DNA of 5,588 nt, from the NCBI GenBank assembly GCA_036491015.1, contig DASXCV010000226.1, forward strand, positions 1 through 5,588, written 5' to 3'. Shown piece by piece: positions 5,542 to 5,588 of this stretch. This DNA comes from JAICJR01 sp036491015. GTDB lineage: Bacteria > Actinomycetota > Thermoleophilia > Solirubrobacterales > Thermoleophilaceae. A model generated the notes under the pieces. It saw nothing but the letters and a program-made list of their open reading frames with translations, did no database searches and had not been told where the DNA came from. Each line of letters opens with the position of its first letter. The stretch's first letter is position 1. Made by a program: the position numbers and the translations under genes.

Positions 5542-5588
5542 GCCGCGCGCACGGCCCTGCGGGGCCCCAGCGTCGCCACCGACACGCC
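5538..5588 (-). CDS. Partial CDS, C-terminal end of an upstream leftward gene
   Basis: Reading leftward from the window edge, sixteen codons (GVSVATLGPRRAVRAA) end in a TGA at 5540-5538. All sixteen third positions are G or C, against fewer in the alternative open frame, which supports real coding. The TGA overlaps the GTG of the ATL gene as GTGA, the usual arrangement of coupled genes in one operon. Sixteen residues are too few to name the product. Confidence 0.35.
   Translation of the reverse strand, partial: GVSVATLGPRRAVRAA

Overview
The window is very GC-rich and densely packed. Third codon positions are almost all G or C, one gene is probably leaderless, and several genes start with GTG. 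Together with the protein families present, this suggests a high-GC actinobacterium-like chromosome. The short alkyltransferase-like protein and the degenerate metallo-beta-lactamase-fold protein remind me of Thermoleophilia/Solirubrobacterales, but that placement is only an impression. Nothing points to a mobile element, CRISPR array, rRNA or tRNA.

Layout, left to right. Positions 1-50 (-) hold the start of a leftward gene with a signal-peptide-like N-terminus. Positions 51-217 are a comparatively AT-rich intergenic stretch with three short perfect palindromes. Positions 218-1666 (-) encode a membrane-anchored peptidoglycan hydrolase that joins a lytic transglycosylase domain to a C-terminal D,D-peptidase-like (M15/hedgehog-fold) domain. 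Divergent from it, 1735-2346 (+) encodes a small MBL-fold protein whose metal-binding motif is non-canonical. It converges on a long DUF2339 polytopic membrane protein at 2343-4541 (-), and the two stop codons interlock in one CTAG. Divergent from DUF2339 lies a TetR-family regulator (4633-5256, +), followed by a convergent alkyltransferase-like DNA-repair protein (5260-5541, -). The end of another leftward gene (5538-5588) overlaps the start of this last gene.

The best-defined regulatory structure is the DUF2339/tetR divergent region. Two nearly identical 15-bp palindromes, TTGACC-N3-GGTCRA, lie 33 bp apart centre to centre. The two arms of the tetR-proximal palindrome coincide with the -35 hexamers of two oppositely directed promoters, each with a 17-bp spacer and a good -10 (TAGAAT rightward, TAGGGT leftward). 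One repressor dimer there would cover both -35 elements, and the second site sits on the predicted DUF2339 transcription start. The simplest reading is a TetR protein that controls itself and the DUF2339 membrane protein together. The predicted tetR start point is next to a GTG codon, so the mRNA is probably leaderless.

The other genes look like ordinary envelope and DNA-repair functions and show no obvious shared pathway. I see no clear new multi-gene system. The items most worth following are the dual-activity hydrolase, the shared operator-promoter, and the altered MBL metal site.
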